Program-made: the position numbers and the translations under genes
Source: Monilinia fructicola
Lineage: Eukaryota > Ascomycota > Leotiomycetes > Helotiales > Sclerotiniaceae
DNA length: 64,000 nt
Direction of reading: 5' to 3'
Assembly (NCBI GenBank): GCA_008692225.1
Contig: VICG01000012.1
Location: forward strand, 868,001 to 932,000
The notes under the pieces: model-generated
What the model saw: only the letters and a program-made list of their open reading frames with translations
Told to the model about the DNA's origin: nothing
The model's database searches: none
In this document: positions 47,317 to 60,139 of the stretch, in pieces
Layout of the letters: each line of letters opens with the position of its first letter
Numbering within the stretch: position 1 is the stretch's first letter

Positions 47317-49055
47317 ATCTTGAGTCTTGAGTCTTGAGTCTTGAGTCTTGAGTCTTGAGTCTTGAATGAAATAGCGATTCTTATCGGTGCTCTGGAAATA
47401 AGTCTGTGAATGTGTAAATGTGTGATTGGTATGGCTTCAAGTACGGGTAACCTACTCCCAAAACTTTTCCCTCTAATAGACATAATGCAGGTTTATTTGC
47501 CCTTCAAAAGGACCTCCCTATCTCCAACGAGAAGTATTACGTACATACCTACCTAGGTAAGCTTAAGGCTGGTGACCTCATCCTGAAGAACACCAGATCA
47601 TAGGCGGTGAGCCGTTCAATCACCGAACTCACTCCCGGAAAGTATATCAGCTAGCTATAGGTTATTCGGTACGTAACAGGATACATGTCAATTGCAAGAC
47701 CATTGTCGCCTCTCTTTCATCAACTTTAGGTGTTTTGTCTCTCTTTCCCTGTATACCTACCTATTCATTTAGCTGAGTAATCCGGTCATGATTTAATCAC
47801 GACCACTTTCCCAGGTCATCTCTTCACGTCGCTTCCCCTAATCATTTCCCTCTTACATGATTTTTGCTTGCATCTAATATTTGTAGACAAAACAACTTGC
47901 CTACGCTTCCTTCAATGTTCCCCAATTGTTGAAGGCAAGAATCGGATTCATTTAGACTGAGGAAGGGGAAGGTAAAGTATATGGCTTTGGCTGCGGAGAT
48001 TGTCGGGAATTTTTTTTTTGCCGTGAAGATGGAAGCGTATATCTTTGATTCTGTGATTTTGATTTCTAGATCTGCTTGATTGAATGGCAGTTCCATACTT
48101 GTACATATACCTCTATCACCTTCCCTGTCGGCGTGACTTTGCTGCCTTTTTTATGTTCGAGGTCAATAAAGTCAATAAAGTCAGAACTAGATCTGCAGAG
48201 TACTTGTATATGAGAGCATATTTGTAAGAAAGGGTATCTTCCCAAAAATTTAAAATGGAGTTAATTAACGAAAGCGAAGAATGTCAAAGTAGCGATGAAG
48301 GGGAAAGTAGTCGGAAAAGATGATCGATTTCGGGTGGGAAACTTAACTAAACTACAAATAGAAAGTGGAAAGAACGTGGAGATCGTCCCTTCCGTCGATA
48401 AGAAGTAGAACTAATGCCAGTAGCCGCGGGCGGGGAAGAACGCGACCTGGTGGAGCGCTTCAAACAAAACTTTAATGGCAAGCATGCAGTTTCAGAGGAC
48501 TGACAGACGACTGACATCACAGATGACTGCAAGGTTTCTAAATTTGTAATAAAGCATGGCAAAGATAACTTCTGACCACATAAACAATCGAGAGGATTCC
48601 CTTTTAGATGAGGAGAATAATCTACAGAGTAAATACGATCATATTTGATGAAACAATACCTTGCTTCCGCTGTTCTAAAATAACAACTGCCTGTAGTCCG
48701 AAGTGTCCATTTCATCAACTTCATATAATATCACTATGCTGGTGAATTCCCTCAATGAGCATCCAAATATCAAATCATAACAAAAGCTGTCCCAAGTAAA
48801 TCCGCAAAAACAACACTATTCTTTCCTGTCTTTCGTCTTATCTACATAATCCATCACCTGTGTTTCTGCACGTTTTGTCCGGCCGATTTCTTGATCTTCT
48901 TTTGTACTATCGGATCGGCCATGGGATCTGATAATCTTATAGGCAAGTTTCTTCGTGTCGCTCAGGTTTTTCGTACCAAAGAATCAATCGGTGTCGGGCC
49001 GCTAGTATGACTGGGAGACTGGAAGTATGCAGATTGTTGCTCATGCTCTACCGTA
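47317..49055. other. Intergenic region upstream of the regulator
   Basis: Starts with a heptamer array abutting the regulator's first ATG. No gene recognised; minus-strand frames at 47842-48096 and 48347-48724 lack family features and start context. Confidence 0.45.
47318..47365. repeat. (TCTTGAG)n heptamer array
   Basis: Six perfect heptamers and a final variant. It ends 2 bp from the most upstream possible ATG of the Zn2Cys6 gene, so it lies in its leader. Confidence 0.95.
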
Positions 49056-49478
49056 TCATTTTGGATTGAGAAAGAGCTGTAATCCTCTTGTTGTTTCAAC
49101 AGAAGTGGTTGGTGTTGGGATAAAGGTCGAGTGTTGTGATTTCGCCTCGTAAGAAGAAGCGGTATAGTTGGGCTTCATGGAAGCCACCGTATCTGCATAC
49201 GAGCTTGCAACACAAGTGCTGCCATATAGGCGATGGCCGAGAGAAGACGATCGTGAAGATGCATTTATCAATTTGTTGTGCTGGTCATCATATGCCGCCG
49301 CAGGTTCGATGCGAAGAGAATCACGCTGGATTGGTAATGCAGAAAGATCAGCATCAAAATCGCCCAAGTACTCTTTTGTGTAAAGGATTCTGCCTTGGAA
49401 CTCCCACTCGCACAGATTGTTCAACGGCGTAGTGGTGCCTGTAAGATCAGAAACCGATGTTTGGAAAGAAGACATCAT
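49056..49478 (-). CDS. Hypothetical protein (about 140 aa)
   Basis: A minus-strand frame from ATG 49478 to the stop at 49056-49058. Composition is balanced and polar: MMSSFQTSVSDLTGTTTPLN, then WEFQGRILYTKEYLGDFDAD, later Ser/Thr/Tyr-rich. No signal peptide or membrane segment is seen and no family is recognised. It could be the 3' exon of a longer gene whose upstream exons I cannot place. Its length without stops in this AT-rich setting is the main support. Confidence 0.3.
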   Translation of the reverse strand: MMSSFQTSVSDLTGTTTPLNNLCEWEFQGRILYTKEYLGDFDADLSALPIQRDSLRIEPAAAYDDQHNKLINASSRSSSLGHRLYGSTCVASSYADTVASMKPNYTASSYEAKSQHSTFIPTPTTSVETTRGLQLFLNPK

Positions 49479-52462
49479 AGGCAAGGCAACTAGGCAGCAA
49501 GTTTAGTCGTCGAGACTCATTAGCAAATGAAGGGGGGTCATGAACATACCTTTTCGAGGTTGATACGAAAAGGAAGTAAATTTTTGAATTTAGCATGAAA
49601 CAGTTAGTCAATTAATAAATCTCTGTAAGTCCTTTAGGGATAATTAGTAGAGACTGCTAGTAGTAGATCAAATGGTTGTTTGACTGAGGGGTGGTAATGA
49701 TCGGGCATGGAAGAAGGGTAGGGGCCTCCAACTAACCTACCTACCCTACCAGAAAATTATCACTTACTTCACCCTTCATCGATAGAGTATACCAGTCGAT
49801 TTACCGTAGCTTCTATCGCTTGCCAAAAACACCAATGATACTGAGCATGCTCAAATCCATGGTACACCAGGGTAGTCTCAGGTCACGGGAAAACGACATG
49901 GAGTAAAGCGATTCCGGGCATTGTCCTATTTTTTATCAACTGATCCGCTTGGCCACACTTAAAGTAGCCCCATCCTCAGTTCATAAGATCATTGTAGAAT
50001 GGTCTGGAGCCAATTAGATCTCGTGGTTCCGTTTGGAATCCTTCGCCGCAATTCGTTGCTGCTGTGTTGTGATTGGCTGTAAATTGCATGGACAACTCGA
50101 TGCCTCGAAACGGTCATCATGGAACCGAACAACTGTGAGATAGAAACGGAAATTGAAAGCTCCATGGAGAGCGGTCGCTTGTACGAGAAGAGCTCGAAAG
50201 CTCAGAGAAGGGCGAGGACCTTCGTATATAAATACTCTTCAAACTTGTTGACATGTTGGTAATTACTTTTCAACAGTGGGTAGGATGCACACAGCCTTCA
50301 TGCAAGGATTTCACACGACTTCGCATGGAACAGAAATCCTTGCAACTGGGTAGATGAAATTTGATTCGATCTCAGAAGGGATCGTATGACTGCTTTTGCA
50401 AAGATAGGCGCAAAGAAATGAAGGTAAGATGTAAGACATCATTCAGGCAGAAGAAAGGTCCCTATAGATTGTGAAATCCTGTTGATTCAACAAATTTCGT
50501 TGCAGCATGTGCTTTGCTATGCCTATATATTACTTACTGTCCAGCCTGAATACGACAGAAGTTGCTTTTCGTGCAATCACCATTTCCGGCCCCCAATGTC
50601 AGCTGCTACATAGACATCGTATGTATTACTAGGGTGACCTAATGTGCCGCAAGAAATACTGCAGAGTCGGGCTTTTGTTGATGTTGATTAGACCCTTGGA
50701 AGCTCATTCTACCTAATCGGGTATTATGTTGCAATGGATGTTATGAGCTCATCTTGAATTGTGATCATGATGCCGTGTGAATAGTGTCGGGGTGGGTTCA
50801 CGGTCCAACATCGTCATTGCACGTCATGCGTTTCAAGGTACGGGATGCTTCCCGCTCAACCAGATTCCAGATCCTCTTTGTTGGACCAACTTTTGAAGAA
50901 TCGAAATTTGATTGCAATGCGAGTTCGAAGTTTGGTCGGCTGGTTTATCGCCGATGTCAAGGCGGATGTTCGGAGATTTTAATAACTTCTAGCACGTGAC
51001 TGTTCCACCTTTAAGTTCGAACCGACCTATCTGCCATCAACTTCTTCGTCGCCAAGATGGTCTGCGATCTTTCTCGAATCTATTCCGCTTTTGTATTCGT
51101 CGCCAAGATGACTCAAACTATCAGCCGTCGTTTAGTCGGAACCCTAGGGCGGGGTACATTCTGTACTGCACGGAGTATAACAAGAGTTCGGCAAGTCTAC
51201 TTGTTATTTAATCAATTAGATTGGTGGATATGTATACCTCCAGGGCTAGCATTGAGACATGCAATATTTGGAGTGCCCTGCATGGCAGCATGTGTACCAT
51301 AATCCTCTTCTGTACTCTGTAGATCATCTTGCAGACGGATGTCAACACATCCCTCCACCAAACAAATATTGGACCGCGCGTCTTACAGTATGCGGTCTCT
51401 TCTCAAAGTCTTGATGGGCTCTATCAAGGAGTTGTAAACAATTTTGTCCGCGTCCCTGGACTCGCAAATCCTCAATAAGATCGTCTCTCCGTAAGGCTGG
51501 AAATTAGGCTGGGAAACATGAAGCCAGTGAGGCTAAAGGTTATGTTTATAGTTTGAGGTAAGCGAATTTCAGTGTTTCGTATTTGAACGATATTTCCGAG
51601 AAGGATAAAAGGGGAATGTCAATATATATATTACCCAAAACCTTATTAAGAAGTTATCCAACTTTATCCAAGAGTCCAAAAAGCTTCAGTCTGAGAGAGT
51701 CGTTCTTGCTGGAAAGGGGTCTCACGCAACCGCGTAAATTTATTCGCTCTTCTTGGCATGCGGCTTACAGGACTTTATATGCAGGTTAGAAAGATCTACA
51801 GTGGATGGGTAGGTTTCTACAGTAGTATAATTTCCCAAACATGATGATTATGCGGATGTCGGACAAATCTTGTCCCCCAACCAGATAGCGCAAGGCATTC
51901 TAGATTCATCCTAAATGAAAGATTAAAGGCCTGCACTGAACCTTCTTCAGATTGACAATTTGACAGTTCAAACAAAGTTTATCTGGTAAACCTTGTTATT
52001 CGTGGAAAAATCGTTCTCTGAGATACCAGGACAATGCCGACCCGCTGCCAAGCTTAGATCTGGGGATATACGGGTAGCATGAAACATGGAGAATATCTAA
52101 CAATGCCAATCAATTCCCCTATAGATTCTAGATTCTGGTGTTAATACATGGTACTTTTGTGTTCAACTTGTGGTACCTTTGGGTATGAATTATCATCCTC
52201 ACTTATATCATGGGTGATCAACGAAACTTGCGCTGTTGGATTTAAATTGACTTCTGAAGAATGAATCTGCATAATTATTTCCGTTGCATAATGACTTTGT
52301 TTCGCTGATTATTCGGTCATTTTCGCGGGAAAAAGAGGTTACTTCCGGGAGATTGCTATGCTTGGCCTTCCATGTCCCAGGACTTTATAAACTCGAGTAT
52401 TCTTGAGATATCCTCTTACCGAATTCTAGTCTTGTCCATCTCTTGTTTGATCATCTCTCATT
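49479..52462. other. Intergenic region and polygalacturonase promoter
   Basis: About 3 kb without a confident gene. Around 51045-51110 a 15-bp word is directly repeated 51 bp apart and each copy ends in ATG (see findings). The last 400 bp before 52463 should be the polygalacturonase promoter; CTTTATAAAC at 52383-52392 is a plausible TATA box about 75 bp upstream of the ATG. Confidence 0.45.
52383..52392 (+). promoter_or_regulatory. Putative TATA box of the polygalacturonase
   Basis: CTTTATAAAC about 75 bp before the start codon, with a C/T-rich stretch after it that fits a fungal transcription start region. Confidence 0.45.
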
Positions 52463-53679
52463 ATGCATAAGAACTCTCACATCCCTGGGCTTTTAGCCCT
52501 CACTTTGGCGGGCGTTTGCGCTGCTCAAACACCTTGTATTGCCACCAAGTACTCGGAAATCGCTCCTTGCGTTGGAAGTTCCACAGATATCATCTTAAAG
52601 GATGTGTATGCACCATCGAATAGCGCTATCGACTTGAGAAAACTCAAGGCCGGCACTATACAGTCACATTTGCTGGGAAAACAACATTTGGTTTCACCAA
52701 TGACAGTAGCTTCGAGCCTATCCTAATAGGGGGCTCTGGAATCACTGTTACTGGAGAACCCGATGCCATTATCGATGGTAACGGTCAAGTCTACTGGGAT
52801 GGACTTGGTTCAAATGGTGGTGTACCTAAGTATGTTTCCATGGGAGCTCAATCAATGATCATGGATCTAACATTTTCTCCAGGCCAAATCACTTTATTGC
52901 AGCCTCGAAGTTGACTGGCGGTTCCATCATTAAGAATCTTTTTATTCAGAACTGGCCCGTTCATCTTTTCACTATCAGAGATGCTGATGGGCTGATCCTC
53001 GAGAACCTGACTCTCAACAACACAGCAGGGGATGCGCCAAATGCTGCCAGTGGTAAATTGGCTGCAGCCCATAATTCAGACGGAATTGATCTCATCAACT
53101 CAAACAATACGATAGTCAGGAACATTTCCGTTTGGAACCAGGACGATTGCGTAGCCATTACAAGCGGAAACAACGTCACGGTTGATGGACTTTATTGCTT
53201 TGGAGGTCATGGTCTAAGTATTGGATCTGTAGGTGGAAAGGCTTATAACGATGTGACCAATATAGTGGTATGTTCTATCCATTCCATTATCCAATAACCT
53301 ACTGATAATTTTTCAGTTCAAAAATAGCAAAGTGGTCAATTCCAGTAATGGAGCTCGTATCAAGACCAACTTCAACACCACCGGCTTCATCTCAAACATC
53401 ACCTATAGCAATATCCAACTCACCAACATTGATACTTATGGAATCGACGTCCAACAAGATTACCTTAACGGAGGTCCAACTGGAGAACCATCCGACGGAT
53501 TCCCCATCGAAAATATTTTGTTTGAAAATGTATTTGGAACAGTCCTGCCCAGCGCCAAGAACTACTACGTGCTATGTGGTCGCGGAAGTTGTAAAAACTT
53601 TACTTTCTCTGGAGTTAAAATCACAGGGGGCAAGAACGCAAGTTTCTGTAACTATCCAGAAACTGGATGCCCAGCTTGA
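52463..53679 (+). CDS. GH28 endopolygalacturonase, secreted; one apparent frameshift
   Basis: A pectin-degrading enzyme that hydrolyses internal alpha-1,4-galacturonosyl bonds. Three exons: 52463-52829, 52883-53267 and 53317-53679. Residues 1-20 (MHKNSHIPGLLALTLAGVCA) form a signal peptide. Exon 1 continues with CIATKYSEIAPCVGSSTDII and then breaks frame in CACTATACAG (about 52655-52662); removing TA or adding one base restores VTFAGKTTFGFTNDSSFEPI and then GEPDAIIDGNGQVYWDG. The GH28 catalytic motifs are clear: NSDGID (usually NTDGFD), NQDDCVAI, GGHGLSIGSVGG and ARIKT, giving the catalytic Asp residues, His and the RxK substrate site. The C-terminus CNYPETGCPA carries the usual disulphide cysteines. 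About 370 residues once in frame. The isoform cannot be assigned by eye. Confidence 0.88.
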
Positions 53680-55637
53680 ATAGACCCAGAAGGTTAAGAA
53701 TGAGGGATGATTGAGGTTGCAGCAAGGACATAGGTTACGCATCAACTATGTTGTATTGTGTATGCACGATGTGCAGAACTGTTCTTATAATGATTAAAAT
53801 GTAAATATGTAAATATGTAAATATGTTCATAATTCCATCAACTGTAATTGACAGCTTTGAGGTCCATATGAAACGGGAGATTATCAACTAGGTAACAGCG
53901 CCTTCGAGTACAATTTATTGCAAAGTCTGAACCCCTTTATATATCTACTTTTAACTTGTGTATTCATGTATACCGAGAGATCGACATGAGAACGGCACTT
54001 ACATATCCACTCTAGAAAACTAGGAGAAAGCACTATGATTGTCAACCATTGCATCCGTGACCAAAGAAAGTATCTAGGATCTAGAATTTATGATCAAAGA
54101 GCGAAATGGGTGGGAAAAGCAAATACAAATTAACCAATCTGTCAGCCAGTTGACACGGACGCGATAAGGCTCAGAACTTCAAAAAGTCCCTGGAAGAGGG
54201 GAGCGATTTGAGTCGAATCCAGCGGTGAAGTTTCCTGAATGATACTGAATCCTACGGCCCTAAATGAGGGGCCATTGCATCCTGGATGACAGTGGAACAG
54301 GGTTCGGACAGGAGCAACTCGACAGGGGTTGCATGGGGAAATATCCCCGCGCCCGATTTCCCTTCCGTAGAGATGTCATTTGCTTGTCATGTCAAATCCC
54401 GTACCAGCATTAGGCAAAAAAACAAACAAAAACGTTTTTGTGTCTGTAACATGCGGCACGGCGATGACTACCCCTTTCCGTAAACGATCTGTGACTTGTA
54501 TCCGAAACTTATGCCAGTCAACCGATTGTCAATGCACGATTCGTGTTTCTCGAAACAAACATAAATAAGGATGCTCCGATCCGTTGAAGAAAACTTCGGG
54601 TATAACACACCTTAAACAGTAGTATGCCCGCGCGGAAACCCCGAGAACCACTTTACCAGTGCAGAGAAAAAGCCCCGAGATCAACAAAATACAAAATGGG
54701 TCCAGCTCGTCCCAAAAAGAGCCTTACAGAGTGAACGTATGAGGGAATTGTATGGACATCCTTCGTTTGTCCGCTTGGATTTTTGACTCTTCGAGAAGAG
54801 TCGTCAACCAACGCGATTACAGCCGCATAGGGTACTCGCGCCGAACTGCCTTTGCTTAATAGTCCACTCGGATGTCTCAACGCTAGCCGTCTCCCAACCC
54901 CTTTACCCTATCAAAACGCCGCATTTTTATAAGGTTCTTACATGCATCAACGACATCGCGGCAACTGCATCTTCTTTCGGTTCCTCTCCGATGACATACT
55001 TCACGTTGCTCCTTTGATACATGTATGTTGATTCTTGGAGTACAAAAAAATAAACTTTTATCTCTGTCGGGAAAATCCTAGAACGGCACGTCAGTCTTTT
55101 CGGCCGTGATGTCTGAAATAGGAAATGTGTCCATTCCTGTGAGGCATCCAGAACCGGAGTGAGCCTGCCTCGGCTCACGGTTATTCGATGAACCTTTGAG
55201 TATTTCAACCATTTTGTCATCAAACACAGCAACATTGAAGGTTCGAGTAAAATAGACGTCGGACGAGATACGCAAGTTTGGAAAAAGCGCCTTGAAGTAT
55301 TGTGGATTTGATTGATATTGCATAGCTATTGCTTCGGAGAAGAGCCAGGTAATCTATTGATACGAGACGAGAAAGCATCGGATTACGACACGATACGGTA
55401 CTTTGATCACCTTGGGTCTGCGGTATATCGTCTATTATAGTTTTGACTGCATTGGATCGGTCCGTATACTGTAGTAAGCGTCGCGTCACGTCAAGTGTTT
55501 GACCCGGAGTGGATAGAGTCAAACATTGGCTCGGAAGGGTATCTCGGGCGAAACGAATCGATCAAAAATATATAAGGGAGGGGCCGCAGACGAATATCAA
55601 GATGGAAGGTCAAAGGATTAAACGCTCAAAGAATATC
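53680..55637. other. Intergenic region, possible gene remnant on the minus strand
   Basis: No confident gene. On the minus strand at 55078-55520, pieces such as YFKALFPNLRISSDVYFTRT and VAVFDDKMVEILKG look protein-like but I recognise no family and cannot find a complete gene. Confidence 0.35.
55568..55577 (+). promoter_or_regulatory. Putative TATA box of the oxidoreductase gene
   Basis: ATATATAAGG about 65 bp before ATG 55638 and 30 bp before ATG 55602. This spacing favours 55638 as the translation start, because a transcript starting about 30-60 bp downstream of the box would barely include the earlier ATG. Confidence 0.5.
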
Positions 55638-56925
55638 ATGGCTCAATCTACATATCAATCGGTCGTTTTAGCCAAACGTCCTACGGGACAGATTGTGCCA
55701 GGAGAGACTTTCGAGAAGAAAGAGAATCCTATAGTGACGGAGGCAGATCTTAAGGATGATCAAGTGTTGGTTGAGGTTTTATATCTTTCATTGGACCCTG
55801 CTATGAGAGGGTGGCTGAATGGTACGTACCTAATGTCACCTTGTTCCTTTCCCATTAGCCAGTCATTCATTGGTGAAGCGGAAGGGAACATTGATATACC
55901 CCTCTTCTACACGTGATCATTGCTGATGATGAACATTGGGACAGACAAAAGATCATATGTTCCACCTGTACAGATTGGCGAGGTGATGCGTGGTCTTTCG
56001 ATCGGAAAGGTCATCGCCAGCAAATCATCAAAACATAATGTCGGGGATTACGTTTCCGGTATTACAGGATGGACGGAGTTAGCCATCATGGCTTCAAAAG
56101 ACCTCACACCTATCGATCTTCCACCTAACGGCAAGCTCACCGATGCACTTGGTGTTCTCGGAATGACTGGTCTTACCGCATACTTCGGAATTCTCGAAGT
56201 TGGAAAGATCAAGGCAGGAGATTTCGTCGTAGTTTCTGGTGCCGCTGGTGCTACTGGAAGTGTCGTTTGTCAGATTGCTAAGATTAAGGGAGCTAAGGTT
56301 TTGGGTCTTGCGGGAAGTGATGATAAAGTGCAATGGTTGAAGGAGTTGGGTTGTGATGAGGCTTTGAACTACAAGGATAAAGAGTTTCCATCTAAGTTCA
56401 AGGCTGCCACACCAAACTTCATTGATGTCTTCTTTGACAATGTTGGAGGAGACATCTTAGAGCTTGCACTTAGCAGAGCCAAGCCTTTCTCAACTTTCGT
56501 TATGTGCGGTGCCATCAGTCAATATAACTCTGATGCTCCAGTGGGACCAAAGGTATATCCCTAAATTCTCCCTCTTCCACAAGTACTTCTTCACATGACA
56601 CTTGCTAACTAAACGTAGAACTTCTCCATGATTATCACAATGCGAATCCGTCTCCAAGGCTTCATCGTTTTCGATTACGTGTCCAAATATGCTGAAGCCC
56701 GCAAGGAGATGTCTCAATGGTTAGCGGAAGGGAAACTGCAAAGAAAGGAGACCATTGTCAAGGGTGGACTTGCTGTCGCTGAACAGTCTTTAGTAGATTT
56801 ATATCAAGGTGTTAATACTGGTGAGTTTCATTCCATGCTATACGAGTGGGACTTGATACTGATATATATTAGGGAAATTATTGGTCGAGGTTAAGGAGGA
56901 TAGTTCTGTCAGTTCCCGTTTGTAA
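55638..56925 (+). CDS. MDR-family NADP-dependent oxidoreductase (alkenal/leukotriene B4 dehydrogenase-like)
   Basis: A cytosolic zinc-independent medium-chain reductase; relatives reduce the C=C bond of alkenals, enones or prostaglandins with NADPH. Four exons (55638-55821, 55945-56552, 56619-56820, 56873-56925) with consistent phases give 348 residues and no frameshift. An in-frame ATG at 55602 would add 12 residues. The N-domain includes VLVEVLYLSLDPAMRGWLN, continuing after a 123-bp intron into DKRSYVPPVQIGEVMRGLSI. The Rossmann domain shows FVVVSGAAGATGSVVCQIAK, the AxxGxxG nucleotide motif, with FDNVGGDILE and MCGAISQYN after it. Near the C-terminus IRLQGFIVFDYVSKYAEARK and GKLLVEV are family-typical. 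Intron branch sites such as GCTAACTA (56604-56611) are visible. The natural substrate is unknown. Confidence 0.9.
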
Positions 56926-57509
56926 GGGTTGTATTAATAGATATATATATATATATATATGAGTAATGAAACATACACAAGATTCTTCTGCATCATCCAA
57001 AGCCATCTGAAAGTTTCCCTACGATTCATCGATATAGTGTTTTCGTGACCCGGTGTTTGACTTTTGACTTTTTGTGACATTCACGCTCTGAAGTTCGAAC
57101 TCTGGATAATCTAAGCCGCTTTCACTCATGCACTTCCCGATTCAATGTCAAGAAGCTTGGCAGCATAATTATATGGAATTTACTTATGCCAGATCCCTAG
57201 TGTTCCCTTTCCTCCCCCTCCGCCGCAATTGCCCAACATCCACCCGTTCGGGTCTATACCCACCACTCCACCCCTCCACCCCAGCATTCCCTCCACTTCC
57301 CAATGTCCACTTCTCCCACCCGCCTCCCAAACCCTAGCCCGGAGCCATGACTCGTGGTCGCCCTCGCTATACCCCTGTCTCTCTCCACCGATCCACCCCA
57401 ACAATACATCACCCTATCACCTTAATTCTATTTTCCCCCAATCTTTTGGACTAGATCTGTTATTTATATTTTTAAACAATTGTGGCTTTCATAACAAATA
57501 AACCAACCA
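56926..57509. other. Intergenic spacer with a (TA)n tract
   Basis: 3' flank of the oxidoreductase, with TATATA repeats at 56939-56960 and a C-rich plus-strand stretch (57195-57400). No gene recognised. Confidence 0.5.
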
Positions 57510-57613
57510 GGTCGCTTAGCTCAGCTGGTTAGAGCGTGGTGCTAATATATCATCTGTTCATTCAGTAACATGTTGGCACGCCAAGGTCGGCGGTTCGATC
57601 CCGCCAGTGATCA
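57510..57613 (+). tRNA. tRNA-Ile (AAT) with a 30-nt intron
   Basis: The acceptor GGTCGCT (57510-57516) pairs with AGTGATC (57606-57612), with two G-T pairs, followed by discriminator A57613. The D stem GCTC/GAGC carries the A box. The anticodon stem TGGTG (57537-57541) pairs with CGCCA (57579-57583); anticodon AAT is at 57544-57546. The intron at 57548-57577 follows position 37. The T arm GGCGG-TTCGATC-CCGCC is perfect. A T8 run at about 57628-57635 is a good Pol III terminator. Confidence 0.95.
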
Positions 57614-59459
57614 ATTGTATTTTTGCTTTTTTTTCTAACTTGCAAAATAAAACAACTCGAACCGGTTTGGACATGAGAGAATGGTGTTTTTGTTTTTTTT
57701 AGTTACGATGAGATTCGATGACAATGTGAGTCACGTGTGGTGGATAAACGTTAAATCTTTGGGCGGTCTCTTGTAGGTGGCGTGGCGAGTTTTCTTTTAT
57801 ATTCCCCAAATTGGGACCTATATCTACCAAAAATCCCCCTATAGCCATACCATTAAAACTGCCTCCAACCCCTCCGCTTTCTTTGTCCTGTAAAGTATAC
57901 ATCCCTTCTCCATACTCCCTCTGCGTCGCCAGCCCCCCCTCCCCCCCCCGCCCCCATACACATACAACTTATACCTACAGTATTGAACATATACAATTGA
58001 GGGTATCGATACTGGCTTGATCATCCACACGGTCATAGCACGTGAGCGTCAAAGTTTTAGTCTGTGAGGTCCCAACGACACGCATAATCTGACCACATCG
58101 AATGTGACCAGTTCATTACCCGTCTCCCGCAACGACAGGATATTTGCCGATACTCATGCCGAGATACACAACACGAATAACAGACTCTTAGAAATGAACT
58201 GGAGAATGGATCAGGATGCAGATGTCTGGTGCGATGCAGGAATGCAAGATTTGAACCAAACCAAGGAGCGTATTACCCATAACACATCTGAGAAGAATGG
58301 AAGAATGAACTTACCGCGTATCTTCCTGTTAGCATCTGGACCGTTGCCGCTGTAAATTCGCATCCATCGGAATCAAAACCTGGGTCTCATGGGACCATAA
58401 AAACAGCACGAACCATCATGTCGGACCTCTCACGGTATCACCACACTACGCAAAAGTGTAATCGAAGTCACACCCTACCCAAGAAATACACTATAACCAC
58501 TGTCCAATGCATGAAAGCGCAGCCGGAGACTTGAATCGAGATGGGCCAAATTTCACAACCTCTTCTATGGAACAACTAGTTATAGGAACTCTTCCGTCTC
58601 GATATCCGAGGGGAAATCGCCGCGCCCTGGGAAGCCTAGAGCCAGTAGAGCGCCGTAGTAGAACATCCCAAACCGCAACATCCTCTCTCAGCGGCCTCGA
58701 CCCCAAACTCACATGTCAACCTGATTGAAGCTCATATATCAAACGCGCGCTCGAACTTGGCTTAGCAGAAACCCCCACATCCAAAGGTCCTAAAAGGGGC
58801 ATCAGCGTTGATTCTCCGATCTAGAATATCGGTGAAGAATTGCTAGAAAATCGTGCCTGGCTACTACCACTTAATTACTAATTAAAGCCAGTGCCAAACA
58901 TGATGTCCTTTTTCTTCGCCAAGAAAGGTAGAATGAAGTGCAAGTAAGTACTCAGTGATACAGCGTGTGTCTAGAATGTAAATTCGAGGTGTGGATTTGC
59001 ATCTTGCAGCTTGCGGTACCACGCACGTATATCGAATAGGTTACAGCTGCAGCTACATCGTTTGGCATACCCTTCCCTCAAAAGGTCGATAGCCGCGATG
59101 GGTTGTAATGCAGAAATTCGAGAGAATGACCTGTACAAGGAATAACCGGGGATTTGCTAGACGCAACAAAATAGTTGATATCATCCAAGTACTCCTCAAA
59201 AAGAGGTACATGATCTCGAATTGTATTTATTTCCATTGTATTGTGAGATCATATAGAGTAATTCTCAATAAAAATGTCTACAAACCCGTTTAATCCTACC
59301 ACCTCGAAAACTAGCCTCCACTTCCATATATATCCATCTCAAACCCAAGAACCCGGAATTTCTCTCACCCACTTCTCAAAAAATCATTTGCCATATCCAT
59401 CAATAATCCTTTCAAAGATCCAAAAAGATTAACAAAAGTCGAAAAAAGAAAAGTGCAAA
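57614..59459. other. Intergenic region between two tRNA genes
   Basis: No gene recognised in about 1.8 kb. A C-rich run (57937-57953) is the only notable low-complexity tract. Frames at 58104-58355 and 58507-58728 show no family features. Confidence 0.5.
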
Positions 59460-59554
59460 CGACATGTGCAGGATTTGAACCTACGAGGCCGAAACCATAA
59501 GATAACCGAATTATTCATTCAAGTCTTACCCATTAACCACTCTGGCAACATGCC
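59460..59554 (-). tRNA. tRNA-Ser (TGA) with a 14-nt intron
   Basis: Read on the minus strand, the acceptor GGCATGT (59554-59548) pairs with ACATGTC, and the discriminator is G (59460), the serine identity base. The anticodon stem TAAGA pairs with TCTTA; the loop carries TGA. A 14-nt intron (59504-59517) follows position 37. A long variable arm, as in class II tRNAs, precedes the T arm GTAGG-TTCAAAT-CCTGC. A run of T on the minus strand (plus-strand A runs near 59440-59451) provides a terminator. Confidence 0.92.
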
Positions 59555-60139
59555 TGATCTTGATAAGCGTGTTTGCTTGGTTTGATAACATCATTGCTTT
59601 TTTTTAAAATTATATATTACTAAAACATGTAATAGACTAGGCTCGAGAGTATTTTGCCGAGATTCATGCGTGTATTTGCTTACCGGATAAAACTAACTCA
59701 CCGGGACAAATTCCGCAAAAAAGTATCCGGGAATCTCACTGCGTGTATTCAGAGAAACGTATTCTTCTTGATTACCGAATATTTGATGAAGGGGCTATAC
59801 CTTTAGAATTGATTTTCATATCGCTGTTACTGCTGCCTGCGCTGTCTACCTAGACGCTATGGATATGCTTCAAGCCTCAGTGTCATTCCTCCATTATTTC
59901 ATTCTCCCGCATATTCTTCTTGGTTAGAACTTTCAATCCAAACTAAAATCCAATAAAAAAATCCATGGTATCTTGACGCCTTGTACTCCTAAACATTCCA
60001 GTTTCCGTCTTCTCATAGATCTCGTAACCTCATAATCCATCTGTCTATTACTGCCCCTACCACCACCACCATACCTTTCCTTGTCTCACTCCCATTATCC
60101 TTTTCAGTCCCATCATAATTGACGATTACTTATATACAT
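59555..60139. other. Intergenic spacer
   Basis: A short AT-rich spacer between the tRNA-Ser promoter side and the 3' end of the YTP1-like gene. No gene recognised. Confidence 0.5.
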
